Positions 1 to 10,986 of a DNA stretch of 53,493 nucleotides are shown here, one piece after another. The notes beneath the pieces were generated by a model. The model was not told the origin of the DNA. It did not search any database and worked only from the letters and a program-made list of their open reading frames with translations. The DNA comes from Gnetum montanum (taxonomy: Eukaryota; Streptophyta; Gnetopsida; Gnetales; Gnetaceae): positions 1 to 53,493 of the forward strand of contig MNCI01013731.1 in NCBI GenBank assembly GCA_015680685.1, in the 5' to 3' direction. Every line of letters begins with the position of its first letter. The first letter of the stretch is position 1. A program made the translations under genes and the position numbers.

Positions 1-785
1 TGTTGCCAAAATTGCTTCCATTCTTCCAACTTTTTCATGCCAAGTGCATACCTCTAATCAAGAAGATCATTTTGAATTTTATCTTCAATTGGAGGGATAT
101 AAGATGGACCTGCCATATAAAAATATTAGTTTTACTAATAATTTTAAATAAAAAATGATAATTTAAAATTTAAAAATATTACCTGCTTCAATGGCACAAC
201 GAATTGCTTCTTTGAATGAAGGAGTATGTGCAAGTTTGAATGGTAATCCATTTGCATAAAAAAATTTTGCAATATTGATATTAGTTTTTTTTTAACTTGA
301 AAACTTATTTCTGTTTGTTTAAGCACTTTAATTTTTGTTGGTTGTACAACATCCTTTGTCTTGTTCTTACTTTCCTCTGTTCAAATACTTATAGTAATGC
401 TCTTTATCATAGTCTTTGATTGAAAGTAGTCATACATAGCTTTTCAAATATCAGGATATGGAAATTTACATGTGATAACACATATTCCTATTTTATTTTC
501 TAATGTTTAAAAGAAATGATGATGTATTCATGTACCACTTGTACTGAATTCATGGCTACATACATGACACTTTTACCTTTTGCTTCCACCTCCTCCACTT
601 CTACAAGTGTCTAATTGTGTTATGAATTGTTTTAATAGAGATTTCAAAATAAATCTATGTTTCACAAATGGTTTCAAAATTTCCACATTACAATCTAAGA
701 CATTTTCTTCTTGTAATGCATTTTCCTCCAATAAAGTACTATCTATTTCATTCTCATTTCTATCTATGTCTTGAATATAGCTCAT
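1..785 (-). pseudogene. hAT-superfamily transposase fragment (BED zinc finger + DUF659 start), truncated by window edge
   Basis: Read on the minus strand from an ATG at 785. The N-terminal ~70 residues are acidic and unrecognised. They are followed by a BED-type zinc finger at about 500-570 (CHVCSHEF, then a His-rich HHHFF, then a GICVITCKFPYPDI segment like the usual 'C.kVP.dv' tail). Next comes the start of a DUF659 transposase domain, with FFYANGLPF and PSFKEAIRCAIEAG at about 183-290 and YIPPIEDKIQNDLL at about 60-110. A short GT-AG intron lies at 111-182 and the reading frame is coherent across it. At least one frameshift (near 290, in a T run) and in-frame stops disable it. The catalytic and dimerisation parts would lie beyond base 1. 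BED plus DUF659 is typical of plant hAT transposases and their domesticated relatives. Sure of the family, not of whether it is a transposon or a decayed domesticated gene. Confidence 0.72.
111..182 (-). other. 72-bp GT-AG intron in the hAT fragment
   Basis: On the minus strand the donor reads GCAG|GTAATA and the acceptor TATGGCAG|GTCC. The intervening DNA is almost pure A/T, as in plant introns. Removing it joins ...IEAG to PSYIPP... in a frame matching the DUF659 family. Confidence 0.65.
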
Positions 786-2640
786 CTTTATAACTCTGTA
801 AATATTAATGGTAAAAATTAGAAAATGAGATATGACTGCTACTCTTCACAAAAGTTAAAATGAATTTGAAAAAAATTACAAATAGATATACTTACCAATT
901 GGCCAAATTACTGTGACTAAGGGTATTTTTATTTTTTATTTTTTGCTAGCAAAGAGCTTTTAGAAATATGTCTTAAGAGCTTTAACACTAAAATGTCATT
1001 CAATGCAATAAATCTAGAAATGCAAAACAATAATAGAGTTAAGGGAAAATTTGAAAATACAAAATAGTCATAAATTTAAAAATAACAAGATAAAATTTCA
1101 ATAAGGAATAGAAAAAAAAAACTGAAAATCATAGACAAATATATTTAATAACTAGTAAAATAGGGGCAGGATTTCATAAAATATGAAATATGAAATCATG
1201 AATAAATTGCTTCTTTGAATGAAGGAATAAAGCCCAAGTTGAAGAACAGTAAAAGCAAAAGGGATCCAACCGACGACTGCAAGTAGGGTTTGGTTTGTAT
1301 AATTCCAATTCTGTTCATCAATCTTTTCTACTTTGATCAAAAGAAACAAACCAACCAACCCAGAAAAAAACTGTCATAACTACAATTAAACTAGAAATCA
1401 AATATAATGTTGTATAAGAGGCATTAATTGATTAAAGTGAAATGTTTTCTGGAAGCTTAATGATAATGCAAAACCACTTTAGTAATTTTTTTTCTAGTAT
1501 GCCTTCAAAGAGTGACAAGACATCGATGCACTAAGAACTTAAGCACACTTCAAAAATAAAAACTCAATTATCTAAAAAATTAAAGAATGATCTTGATGAG
1601 GTAAGCATTGCATACTGAACAAAAAGATGTTCCGAAATTGTTAAATGATGAAAAGTATAATAAATATTCAGCCAAAAGAATCTATTCTCTTTCCACTAAA
1701 ATCTCTAGTCTATTTTCTTCAAGCGTTCACTCTAACATTAAACTCTGCAACATCAAATAAAGATAGGGATAAAAAAATTTTGATATTCAGTTGTATTCAA
1801 CCAAAGTACGAAACAAAAAGGAAAAGTTTTGAAAAATAATAGGAATCGAACGATTAGAAAAAAAATGATTCAATGAGAACCTCCAAATATTTTATATCCT
1901 TGAACAAATTTTAATCAAACATGAAAAATTTGACAAAATCTTCAAAGGACCTCAAAGAAAAAAATGATTGAACCAAACAACTAGTAAGATTTTTTTATGT
2001 ACATAAAAAAAGAACTCAGCATGTCAAGAACATCACTAGACTAGGTAACCTGGAAGTAGGCTTTGGGAAGTGAAGGTTCATGCAAGTGATCCCAAATAAA
2101 TAGATGTTTACGGTAAGAAAAGGGGCAACATAAGCAATCCTCAACAGCCATTGGGTAGCTGAAAATGATACACTATATATGCCATAGTTGTCCATTGATG
2201 TGGAAAGAATCGATATGGACCTTTCTTTTTAGATATTTTTCATAGAAAATCAGACATTAGCTGACAACAATGTGTTCACCCAAATTAGATTGGGTACATG
2301 AGACCTCCTTCATTAGGAGAAACACTCATCTCCTCCTTCTTCACTGCTCGCAAATGCGGTGAGATACTAAGAAAAACTGAAGATGAAACAAAAAATTTTA
2401 GAGCTGGAAGAGAGAAATACAACATTAGGTTTTACTAGAGAAACAGTTCTTAAGGCGTTTCGAGAGTCTAGCAGTAGAAGCATCCAATTCCCTATGAATG
2501 GCAGAGTAGGAGCATTTGTCAATAAAAGGTCTTGGACGCGGATGTGATTTGTAGTAAAAACAAGTAAGATTGGACGCGATTTGTAGGTAAAAGCAGGTAA
2601 GATTTTAATGGACAATGAATGTTATGGTTGAAAGTTGAAA
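786..2640. other. AT-rich intergenic DNA, no gene recognised
   Basis: Apart from the small hAT-like duplicate at 1195-1340, only short chance reading frames occur. A frame at 2367-2615 (minus) resembles nothing I know and contains a short duplicated motif (GACGCGATTTGTAG-like, twice near 2540 and 2575). Confidence 0.6.
1195..1340 (-). pseudogene. Small second copy of the hAT DUF659 exon
   Basis: The 20-mer TTGCTTCTTTGAATGAAGGA occurs at 204-223 and again at 1207-1226, with weaker similarity continuing on one side. On the minus strand one frame reads FFNLGFIPSFKEAI, comparable to the DUF659 segment of the fragment at 183-290. This is probably a decayed duplicate of the neighbouring element. 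The rest of it cannot be followed. Confidence 0.35.
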
Positions 2641-2954
2641 ATCGAGACATCATTACATGAAAAGTTATAATTTACATACCCAATGTGGATTTTACATGCT
2701 TTTGTATGCATACCCAAATCCATTACGAATGGTTCGTGAAATTTTCTTGGGAATCACGAATCTTCGGCACATGGGTTACATGCATGCAAAATAGCAACAT
2801 TAAGCTTAGAATGAAACTAGGCAAAATGTCAAACATCTGGCAATAGCATCAGAAATCTGGAACCCTCCGCTAGCCACATGCTACCATGTCACCCCTTCTT
2901 CCTAAGCCGCCAAGGCTTAGCATTAGAAATTTGGAACTAAAAACAAAAATAAGA

Positions 2955-3240
2955 CTACATTGGAACCATGCTAGGCAGTGTGGTTTTCACAATCAGCATG
3001 GTTTCCATAAGCAGAAAACCCTCACTAAACCATGCTAGCCAACATGATTTCCAAGAACCATGATAGCCAACAAACCCTCATTGAACCATGCTAGTCAACA
3101 TGGTTTTTGCAATTAGCAAACACAAACTACATTGGAACCATGGTAGTCAACATGATTTCCATAAGTGGCAAACCCTCACTGAACCATGCTAGCCAGCATG
3201 GTTTTCACAATCAGCAAACCCAAACTACATTGGAATTAGG
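2955..3240. repeat. Degenerate tandem repeat with palindromic core CCATGCTAGCCAGCATGG
   Basis: About five or six units of roughly 50-60 bp carry variants of ACCATGCTAGCCAACATGGTTT followed by TTCACAATCAGCAAACCC or CCATAAGCAGAAAACCCTC. The core CCATGCTAGC...GCATGG is nearly self-complementary, so each unit can form a hairpin. No coding frame runs through it. Sequence at 2641-2954, just upstream, is unrecognised AT-rich DNA. Confidence 0.7.
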
Positions 3241-3567
3241 CTAGGTAGGTAGGATGGGTTATTTCTATTAGGCTAGCTAGGTGGTAGATGAGTTAGACCT
3301 TCAATTACTTTACCTTTTACTCTTTTTGTAGGTTATTACATCTATAAAACACAAAAAAATAAAAATCATATATCTCAATTACACTTAAACCATACACTTG
3401 AATTTCAAAAGTGTAGTTGGCAAGACAATGAATGTTCTCAACATCAATTTCACTTCCTAGAAGAGCTAGTGCATTAGATAACTATAGGTCCACAAAATTC
3501 AACCAGATCACGTGTAATGCCTTAGTGATTCCTATGGTTGGGCGTAGGGATACCTAGCCACTCATCA
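3240..3567 (+). repeat. 3' part of an Athila-like LTR (5'-truncated)
   Basis: Closely parallels the last ~325 bp of the LTR at 3779-4633, including TTACATCTATAAAAC, a stretch around AGTGTAGTTGG, CACTTCCTAGAAGAGCTAGT and the terminal CTCATCA. It lacks the first two thirds of the LTR. It is separated from the complete LTR by 211 bp that recur at about 52480-52636. Confidence 0.65.
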
Positions 3568-3778
3568 GTATTTCACTTTGTTTTAGCTACTTTGCAATAT
3601 TTAATTATATTTTATTATTATTTTTACTCAATCTTACCTTGATATTACCTTGTTTTACCAAAATTTACCTTGCTATGAGCCTACCTAATGAAATAGGCCC
3701 TTACCACTACCCACTAAGGTCCAAAATTGACAGCACAATGGCCTGCTAAGGCCTAAAACTAGCAACATCATGGCCTAC
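3568..3778 (+). other. 211-bp spacer between partial and complete LTR
   Basis: Non-coding. Its last ~50 bp (ATGGCCTGCTAAGGCCTAAAACTAGC..., ending just before TAATGAG) resemble the sequence at about 52590-52636, which also lies directly before a related LTR. It may be an internal 3' end left by a large deletion. Confidence 0.45.
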
Positions 3779-4633
3779 TAATGAGTTGCATTTTATGTCA
3801 ACTTCGACATCGGGTATGTGACATTGCATACGTGACGTTGAGGCCTTGATGCAACATCATGTACGCAATGTCAAAGTGTATCCTCTAGGCTTATAAATAT
3901 CATGCTTGGGCTCTAGTTTTCATAGTCAGATTTTGGTCATTCTAAGTCAAAGTAGCAAAGCTTTTTCCATTTCTTCTCTCTATAGTTAGAATATTTTCTG
4001 AGTGCCTGCAGAAGGAGTCTAAGTTTGTATGGTTCTTTGTTCAAGCATTGATGTACCTAAGTGTAGCAGTGTGATGGGAATAAAATAAAATATTTTGATA
4101 ATCCTTGTAGCATTGAGAATAACTTAATGTTTTCTTTGTTTCATTCTACTTTCATGCTCTTTATTTTAATGCATTTAAATTAAGCAATTTATTTCCAATT
4201 GTTAATGAACACGAGCACGACCACTTCAAGCATTCATATAGTACTTGGTAACCTAGCAACGCTTAATGTTTGGTAGCCTAGCAGTGCTATATATGTTCAA
4301 GATGTGTCTATGAAAGTGGGGCAATTATTTTTGTTAGGCTAGATAGACAATAAACAAGTTATATTTTAAGTTACTCTACTCTTCATTCTTATTGTAGGCT
4401 ATTACATCTATAAAACATAAAATGATAAAAATCATATATCTCAATTACACTTAAACCATAAACGTGAACCTCAAAAGTGTAGTTGGGAAGACAACAAATG
4501 TTTTCAACATCCATTTCACTTCCTAGAAGAGCTAGTACATTAGATAACTATAGGCTCCCAAAATTCAATCGAATCACACATAATGCCTTAGTGATTCATA
4601 TGGTTGGGCATAGGCATACCTCACCACTCATCA
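3779..4633 (+). repeat. 5' LTR of the Athila-like element (855 bp)
   Basis: Aligns along its length with 18243-19081. A TATA-like GGCTTATAAATATC lies near 3888. Short repeats of the type CTTGGTAACCTAGCAACG / TTTGGTAGCCTAGCAGTG lie near 4245-4290. The end is CTCATCA, which mirrors the TGATGAG start. Confidence 0.75.
3880..3900 (+). promoter_or_regulatory. Putative TATA box of the 5' LTR
   Basis: GCTTATAAATATC sits at the same LTR position as CCTATAAATATT in the 3' LTR (about 18340) and TCTATAAATAAG at about 52730. Conservation between divergent copies suggests it is the RNA polymerase II start element. Confidence 0.45.
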
Positions 4634-4793
4634 TTTCCATTATTACAAAGGATCTTTTTGTTGTTTTGTGTGCTATCTAGGACCCAATGAAAAGTATTTA
4701 AATCATTAGAATGAACCTTAGAGTCATATCTTATTTCACGATTACTACAACAAATTCTTAGAGCACACCATGATTTTTATTTACTAATTGAAA

Positions 4794-7270
4794 ATGTCTT
4801 CTTCTCATAGGAGTGATTTTCCTCCCAAGGCCAATAGAGTTAATTTTCCAAAGCCTCAATAGTATCAAATTATATATACTCATCATGATAACTATGTGTC
4901 AAACTTCACCTTCATCCTACACCACGATGAACAGCTACGGTGGCATGACATGGTGGACAACATTGTTTTTCCACCCAATCATGCTACTCCTGCAATGCTC
5001 TATCAAATGCTTGCATGATGTGGTCTTCAAGATCACCATGGGGAGTATATTGTGGAAGATGTTAATTCCAAGGATTATCATCCCACTGAAGCATAATGCC
5101 TATGAGATCAACAACTAAAGTAGTGCTATAAATTTTTGAAGGGAAAAGGGCTTAACAATTCACCATTCATGTTGTACCAACAAGCTAATGAAGAACCCTT
5201 CTCTAGGGGTTTTCCAATCAATGAAACTCCTCTCTTTAACTTTGGTGATGGAGGTCAAAATCAAAATTTCTACTCCATAGTTCACAATCCTAATTCTGGT
5301 AATGAGGGGTCCAATGACAAAGAAAAATATGAAGGGGCAAGTCAAGATAGGAATGTAGACAACAAGCATGATCATGATCATGGTTGCGATTTTTGAAAGA
5401 TAGCAATAGGCATCACAATGGTGTTGGTTCTTTTTCCTCTTTCCCTTTATCATCATCTTATTCTTCTAGCTTTGACCATGAGTACAAAAGTTGAGACCAT
5501 AATGGAGGTGATCAAAATGAACAAAATGATTGACAGGACCAAAATAACCAAAAGGACTATTGGGACAAACAAGATCAAGGGCACAAACATTCAAGAGAGG
5601 CACATCACCATGAATGAAGGGGTAGTAGAGGGCATCATAGGCACTATGATCAAGGCCTCAATGAGCCTTTATTTACTACCTAAAGTATGCTTAACATCGT
5701 AGAGCTAGTCAGAATTCTAACAAGGGATGTGAAGGATAGTCGAATCAAATGGTTAGACATGAACAATATTCCTCAATTTGAAGGAGGATATAACTCTAAT
5801 CCACAGAATCATCTTCAAGCTTTCCAAGATGCATGTTCCTTGTAGAGCATAGAGAACGAGTGGTAGAAAGTGAAGTTGTTCCCCATGATACTTATCAAAG
5901 AAGTAAAAAATTGGTACTAGTCCTTAGAGCTAGAATCTATCAGATGATAGAGTACCATGCTTGAGTTGTTCAATGATAAGTATCAAATGTACTCCAAAGT
6001 GTCCAACTTAAGGAAGCAAATTCAAGGGTGAAAACAAGAAATACACAAACCCTTAGATGTTGCCATTGGCCAATACTATGCCTTGATGCACAAATGTCCT
6101 AGCCATAGTTATTCTCAATTGATTCAACTTCACCACAATGTAGACGAGCTTCATAATAAAATGAGGAAAACCTTTTGTGTCTATGCCCAAGGGTAATTTT
6201 CTGAACTAAGTGCTCATTAGATACAAAGGTTAATGGATTAGGTCATCAAAGAGGAGGGTGAACTTAGAAAAAGAGAAAGTGTAGAAGAATACAACTATAA
6301 TCCTTCCATTTTCAAGAGGAAGGTTTGATTTTGTGATAGTGAGGATGAGTCAGTATTTAATGAGGGGGTGCATAAGAAATCCTTGTTACTCTAACAATTC
6401 CAATCTAAACTTACATCCAAGATTGATTAGTTAAGGAACTCAATGAATAATAGGTTCCAAGCTATTCTTAAAATTGCTAAGTCCAAAGAATAAAGTAACG
6501 AGTGTGAGTGTAAGAGGTGCAAAGAAGCTGAATGTGCATATTACAAAGGTAAGGGCAAGATTGCTACAATAAAAGAGGTTGTGAATAGTGAATTAGATGA
6601 TGATTGTGAATGTGATGTCTATCAATATAAACATCCTAAGGGATGTTGCCCCATTGTGTCACATCTACAAGAGTCTAGGATGTATGCCTTACATCCACGA
6701 CTTACACAAAGGTAAACATCTAGAAGGTTACCTTATCCTCAAGGTAATCTTAGGCAATTCCACCAACAACAACTATGTTATCCAAGTGGAGTTCCACTAT
6801 AATCGTATGAATAGTATCAAAAATGGTAGCAACCACAATCATGGACACTAGCACCACCAACAAAATAGTACCCTTATCAACAACCTAATTCATATGGTTA
6901 CTACATGCAGCAACCCATGTCTCCATGTGACTCTTCTAGTCATGTTTCTAATTTCCAACCTTACTACCATCCTTCAGATTATTACTGAGCTCATTCACCA
7001 CATGAAAGAAGGAATACTACCTCTTATCCTTATCCAATCATCAATCGAAGGGGTCAAGGACTGTTAATTTGCAAGCCAATCATCAATCGAAGGGGTCAAA
7101 TGCCTAATCAAAGAAAAGACCTTTGTTTCAACCCCGTAGTCCACCTAAGCCTTCACCTATACTCGTAGTTGACAACCCTACTCCTACCTCTTCCTCCATA
7201 TCAAATTTTTTTAGGCCTCCCTCAAACCAAATTTTACCAAGGATCCATACCATAATGCATACTCACACTA
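4794..7270 (+). pseudogene. gag region of the Athila-like element
   Basis: Opens with an ATG at 4794 (MSSSHRSDFPPKANRV...). One frame carries long readable stretches to about 5100 with isolated stops. A gag capsid-like block lies at about 5740-6200 (IPQFEGGYNSNPQNHLQAF; then ELFNDKYQMYSKV and HKCPSHSYSQL), matching the plant retrotransposon gag pattern of target-like core, W/F positions and a C-terminal helix. A Cys-rich stretch (CECKRCKEAEC, about 6500) is not a canonical CCHC knuckle. The 3' part is Gln, Tyr and Pro rich. Many stops and frame changes. Capsid assembly would be the ancestral role. Confidence 0.6.
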
Positions 7271-7720
7271 TGTCTAATTGGATGCATGTAGGAAACCTTC
7301 CTAGGGAGTTAGCCAATCCTGGAAGTCCGCTCATTTACTTGCATATTATTAGAAATGAATCATGCAAGGATCTTCTCAATTTAGGTTCTACTGTTAATTT
7401 GATTTCTCATGAGATGTACACTACCTAAAACCTGCCTCCTCTCAAGAAGAGCAACATAAGACAAGAATTGGTAAACTAGTCCATCACTATTCCATTAGGA
7501 CTAGTAGAAGACATTGTGATCATTATCTATGGGTGGTCTTATCCTACCAATTTCTTGGTAATTTAAGTCAAGAACTATAAAGGGTATTTTCCAATCATCA
7601 TGGGAAGGTCATGGTTGAGGACCATCAATGCAAGAATGGGCATTATAGATCTTTTCATGGAGATATCTAAAGAAAATGCATTTGGAAAGATCTAGAAGAA
7701 GAGAATTCCATGCATCACGT
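7270..7720 (+). pseudogene. Retropepsin-like protease of the Athila-like element
   Basis: The core reads DLLNLGSTVNLISHEMY at about 7365-7415. This matches the family pattern 'aLlDLGASVNLlp..vy', with the catalytic D of the DLG/DSG triad replaced by N. The flap-side and second half appear at about 7590-7670 as FPIIMGRSWLRTINARMGII, like 'iilGRPFLrTa.a.id'. Stops at 7426 and later break it. Confidence 0.65.
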
Positions 7721-7895
7721 ACAAAAATAGCATGTGCAAATATGTGCAGAAACTATGGGCGATAAAGTAAGCATCTATCTTTGCATGCAAACAATGTGTG
7801 CTAGAAATAGAAGTTCAAAGGTGTCTATACACAACAACCACAAAATAAGAGGGCACCCAGTGGCTAACTACTAATTCAAAAAGAGCACACTTTGC

Positions 7896-9000
7896 ATGGA
7901 ACCAACTGAGATCCTGACATGTGCATATGTCATAGGCATGGATGAATTCGAGCAAGTTCATCACCAACTCTGTGATGATACAAATGATGATATTCGTTGG
8001 GGAGAGTTGGAAATTCTTAAGAAACACAAACAAGAGCCCCTTGAGCTGAAAATGTTACCAACTAGAATGGAATATGTATTTTTGAAAAATGGGAAGTTGG
8101 TTATAATCAATGAAAAACTTTCTCTAGAACAAAAAAAGATGCTATTGAAAGTAGTTGAAAGATGGTCAAAAAATTTTGCTTGGTCATATCCTAAACTCAT
8201 AAGGATTGATCCTAGGATATGCAAGCATTACATCTACACCAACCTAGCCATGAAGCCAAAACAACAACCACAAATGTGGTTGAATCCCAAATTAAAGCAA
8301 ATCATCAAAGAGAAAATCGAGTAACTCTTGAAAGTGGGGTTCATCTATCCCATTGCAGATAGTGAGTGGGTTAGGCCACTTGTAACTATGTCAAAAAAAA
8401 GTGGCAAGTTGTGGGTTTGCATCAATTTCAAGCTACTGAACATGGAAACATTCAAGGACCACTTTCCATTACCATTTGTTGACTAGGTGCTCGACACCAT
8501 ATCTAGGCATTTCTACTATAGCTTTCTAGATGATTATAGTGGCTATAACCAAATTCAAACTGCACAAGAAGACTAAGCAAAGATAATTTTCACAAGTCCT
8601 TGGGGGGCTTTTGCATATTGTAAGATGTCATTTGATCTATGCAATGCTCCTACCACATTCCAACGCCTAGTCCTAAGCATTTCTCAATAGCAAATTAGTA
8701 GTGGTGTGGAAGTCTTCATAGATGACTTCTCCACCTATGAAGCTACACTTGAGCAAGCCTTGGAATGCCTTGAGAAAGTGCTAAAATAGTGTGTTGAAAC
8801 TAACTTATAGATCACTTGGCAAAAAAGTCACCTCATGGTCTAGGAGGGCATTGTACTAGGTCACAAAATCTTGCAAGCAGGAATTGAGGTGGACCCTAAA
8901 AAAATTAGGATCATCCAAGGAATAACCCACTAGCCAAAAATAGTTAAAAATGTTCAATCATTCCTTAGACATACTGGCTACTATTGACAGATCATAGAGA
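7896..9000 (+). pseudogene. Reverse transcriptase of the Athila-like element
   Basis: An open stretch from 7896 to 8324 holds the RT entry region (KNFAWSYPKLIRIDPRICKH). The palm follows in the same relative order: VGFIYPIADSEWVRPLV, KKSGKLWVCINFK, FSFLDDYSGYNQIQ-like text at about 8520, WGAFAYCKMSFDLCNAPTTF, and the catalytic box VFIDDFS at 8711-8731, so the YxDD motif is present as FIDD. C-terminal thumb text includes EGIVLGHKI and QSFLRHTGYYRQIIENFSK. At least nine in-frame stops, mostly where Gln or Trp is expected, inactivate it. Confidence 0.82.
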
Positions 9001-9059
9001 ATTTCTCTAAGATGGAAAAATCATTAGTTAAGCTTACAAAGAAAGATGCTCCCTTTTTC

Positions 9060-9535
9060 TAGACTACAAAATGTGAGAAAGCATTCCAATAACTAAAAGA
9101 AAAGCTTGTAGAAAATCCAATCCTATAAGCACTTGACTAGTCCATACCATTTCATATTATGGAGAATGGATTAAATTATGCCTTGGGAGCTATGCTGATG
9201 TAGCTAGATGACAAGAAACATCCATACTATATCCATTGTGCCAACCGAAGCATTATGGATGCAAAACTAAACTACACTACTATAGAAAAAGAATTGATGG
9301 TGGTGTTTTTTGCTCTAAATAATTTTAGGCATTATGTGCTTGGATATAAGGTTTTTGTGCACATAGACCACAATGAAATCTTCTTCCTAATAAACAAGCC
9401 AATGATGATCCCCCATGTCATACGATGGCTGGTGATCTTGCAAGAATTTGACCTCATGATGGTATATTGAAAGAACACTGAGAATGTGATCGCTAATCAC
9501 TTATCTCAGTTACGATGGAATGAAAAAGAGGAAGA
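9060..9535 (+). pseudogene. RNase H domain of the Athila-like element
   Basis: Follows the RT without a break. CEKAFQ at about 9075 opens the domain, then NGLNYALGAML at about 9170. An open stretch at 9255-9470 includes NYTTIEKELMVVFFALNNF, VLGYKVFVHIDHNE and LQEFDLMMVY. These match the RT-linked RNase H of gypsy elements, which degrades the RNA strand during reverse transcription. The end (NVIANHLSQL, about 9510) is the usual 'n.vADaLSR' tail with D changed to N. Confidence 0.78.
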
Positions 9536-9739
9536 AAGCCCATTATTTGATACATTTCTTGATGAACTCATCTTTGTTGGCACTATAACTAAAAAAATGC
9601 CTAATAAGCCAAAATGGCATGATAACATTCTCACCTACCTTCTCACTTAAGAGATGCCATAGGGTTGGACCACCAAAAGAAATAGCATTTTCTTCATGAG
9701 GTAAAGTACTTCATGGAGATCAATGGACACCTCTACAAG

Positions 9740-10367
9740 GTGTGCATCAATGGCCTAGTTCATTGATGTGTCCCTGATGCTGATCAACTACACATTCTCC
9801 AAGATGCTCATGAAGATCCTTATGGAGGACACTATGTTAGAAGATGCATAGCCATTAAAATCCTAATGGCAGGGTACTAGTGGCCAACACTCTTTCGAGA
9901 TGCTCACCATTACATCTGCTCTTGTAAAAAATGCCAATGTGATGGTGGAATGACTACTTGAATGGAGGGACCTCAACAATAGATTCAACCACTAGAACCC
10001 TTTGACATTTGGGGCATTTATTTCATGGATCCCATCATGTCCATGTCAAATGAAAAGGCACACATCATAGTTTTTTGTTAACTATTGTATGAAGTAGGCA
10101 AAAGTAGCATTCGTCATCAATTATACATCTTCAACTACTACTCGATTTGTACAACAAAATGTTGTAAACAAGTTTGGTATGCCACATGCATTAATTTCTG
10201 ACAATGAAACTCACTTTACAAGAACTACTTTTTGGAAGTTCATGCAACGCTTGGGGGTTGAACACAAACTCACAACACCTTACCATCCCCAAGCTAATTG
10301 TCAAGCTAAGGTTACCAATAGTGAAATTACAAGGATACTAACAAGAACTATTAGCAAGTATAGGAAG
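9740..10367 (+). pseudogene. Integrase, 5' part (zinc-binding and most of the catalytic core)
   Basis: The H2C2 zinc finger is intact: H in HEDPYGGH (about 9810) and CKKC (9923-9934). The core starts EPFDIWGIYFMDP near 9990, where the first catalytic Asp (family GIDFMGP) is Tyr. The second Asp survives in ISDNETHF (about 10195). The Glu position reads QAKVTNSEI (about 10300), that is Glu to Lys. Two of three catalytic residues are therefore lost as well as reading frames. The gene stops at 10367 because a complete retrotransposon is inserted there. It resumes at 15514. Confidence 0.8.
10363..10367. repeat. Target-site duplication GGAAG, left copy
   Basis: GGAAG directly before the LTR start TGTCCC at 10368. 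The identical GGAAG follows the right LTR at 15509-15513. Five base pairs is the usual duplication made by LTR-retrotransposon integrases. Confidence 0.9.
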
Positions 10368-10972
10368 TGTCCCATTCCTATTCCCAAATGATGCAGTTTC
10401 ATAATGAAAATGGTGTCTCTTCATAACAAATGTTATTGTTATCTTCACAAGACCTAAAAGGGTAGTTGTGATTAAGACCCGAAAGGGCATGTTGTAATAA
10501 TGGATGTGTCTTTTAAGCTAACCTTTGGGGGTTTGACTGAAGGCATTTATACCTAGGGTCAAAGGTCATGCCAACATGGGAATGATAGAGCCAGTACATG
10601 CAAATCATGAAGTAACAGAGCTAGTATAGGCAAGGCATAGGAAGCTGGTTGAAGCAGGATAATAACTGAACTAGCCATTCCTTCTTGTCAAGTTATAGGC
10701 CTAACCATGGTGGTAGTGTAGGATTGCCTCTAAGGGATAGATTCCAAAGGAAGAAAACCCCAAGGAACACTCTCAAAGCACAATCTAAATACACTATTCT
10801 ATATTAATAAAGCATTTTTTTCTTTCTATTTCTACATTTTTCATATTATTTTCTTTATACATAATGCTAAATATCACTTATATTTCACATTGGTATATTT
10901 TCTTTGTACGCACAATGTCTAATATATCATATATTTGATGTTTGCCATGACATCTGGGGATGGGATGTCACA
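10368..10972 (+). repeat. Left LTR of the nested element (605 bp)
   Basis: Starts TGTCCCATTCC and ends ATGTCACA. It aligns without large gaps to 14904-15508, which has exactly the same length. Shared landmarks include AACCTTTGGGGGTTTGAC, ATTGCCTCTAAGGGATAGAT and AATAAAGCATTTT, a likely polyadenylation signal. Several percent divergence by eye indicates an old insertion. Confidence 0.9.
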
Positions 10973-10974
10973 AT

Positions 10975-10986
10975 TGGTATCAAAGC
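10975..10986 (+). promoter_or_regulatory. Primer binding site, initiator tRNA-Met type
   Basis: TGGTATCAAAGC lies two bases after the left LTR. The usual plant site complementary to the 3' end of tRNA-iMet is TGGTATCAGAGC, so there is one mismatch. This confirms the LTR boundary and plus orientation. Confidence 0.85.

Noticed and set aside
1152-1358. A 68-residue frame with a hydrophobic WIPFAFTVLQLGLY segment as a membrane protein
   Set aside because: Its end overlaps, in another frame, the duplicated hAT exon sequence. It looks fortuitous.
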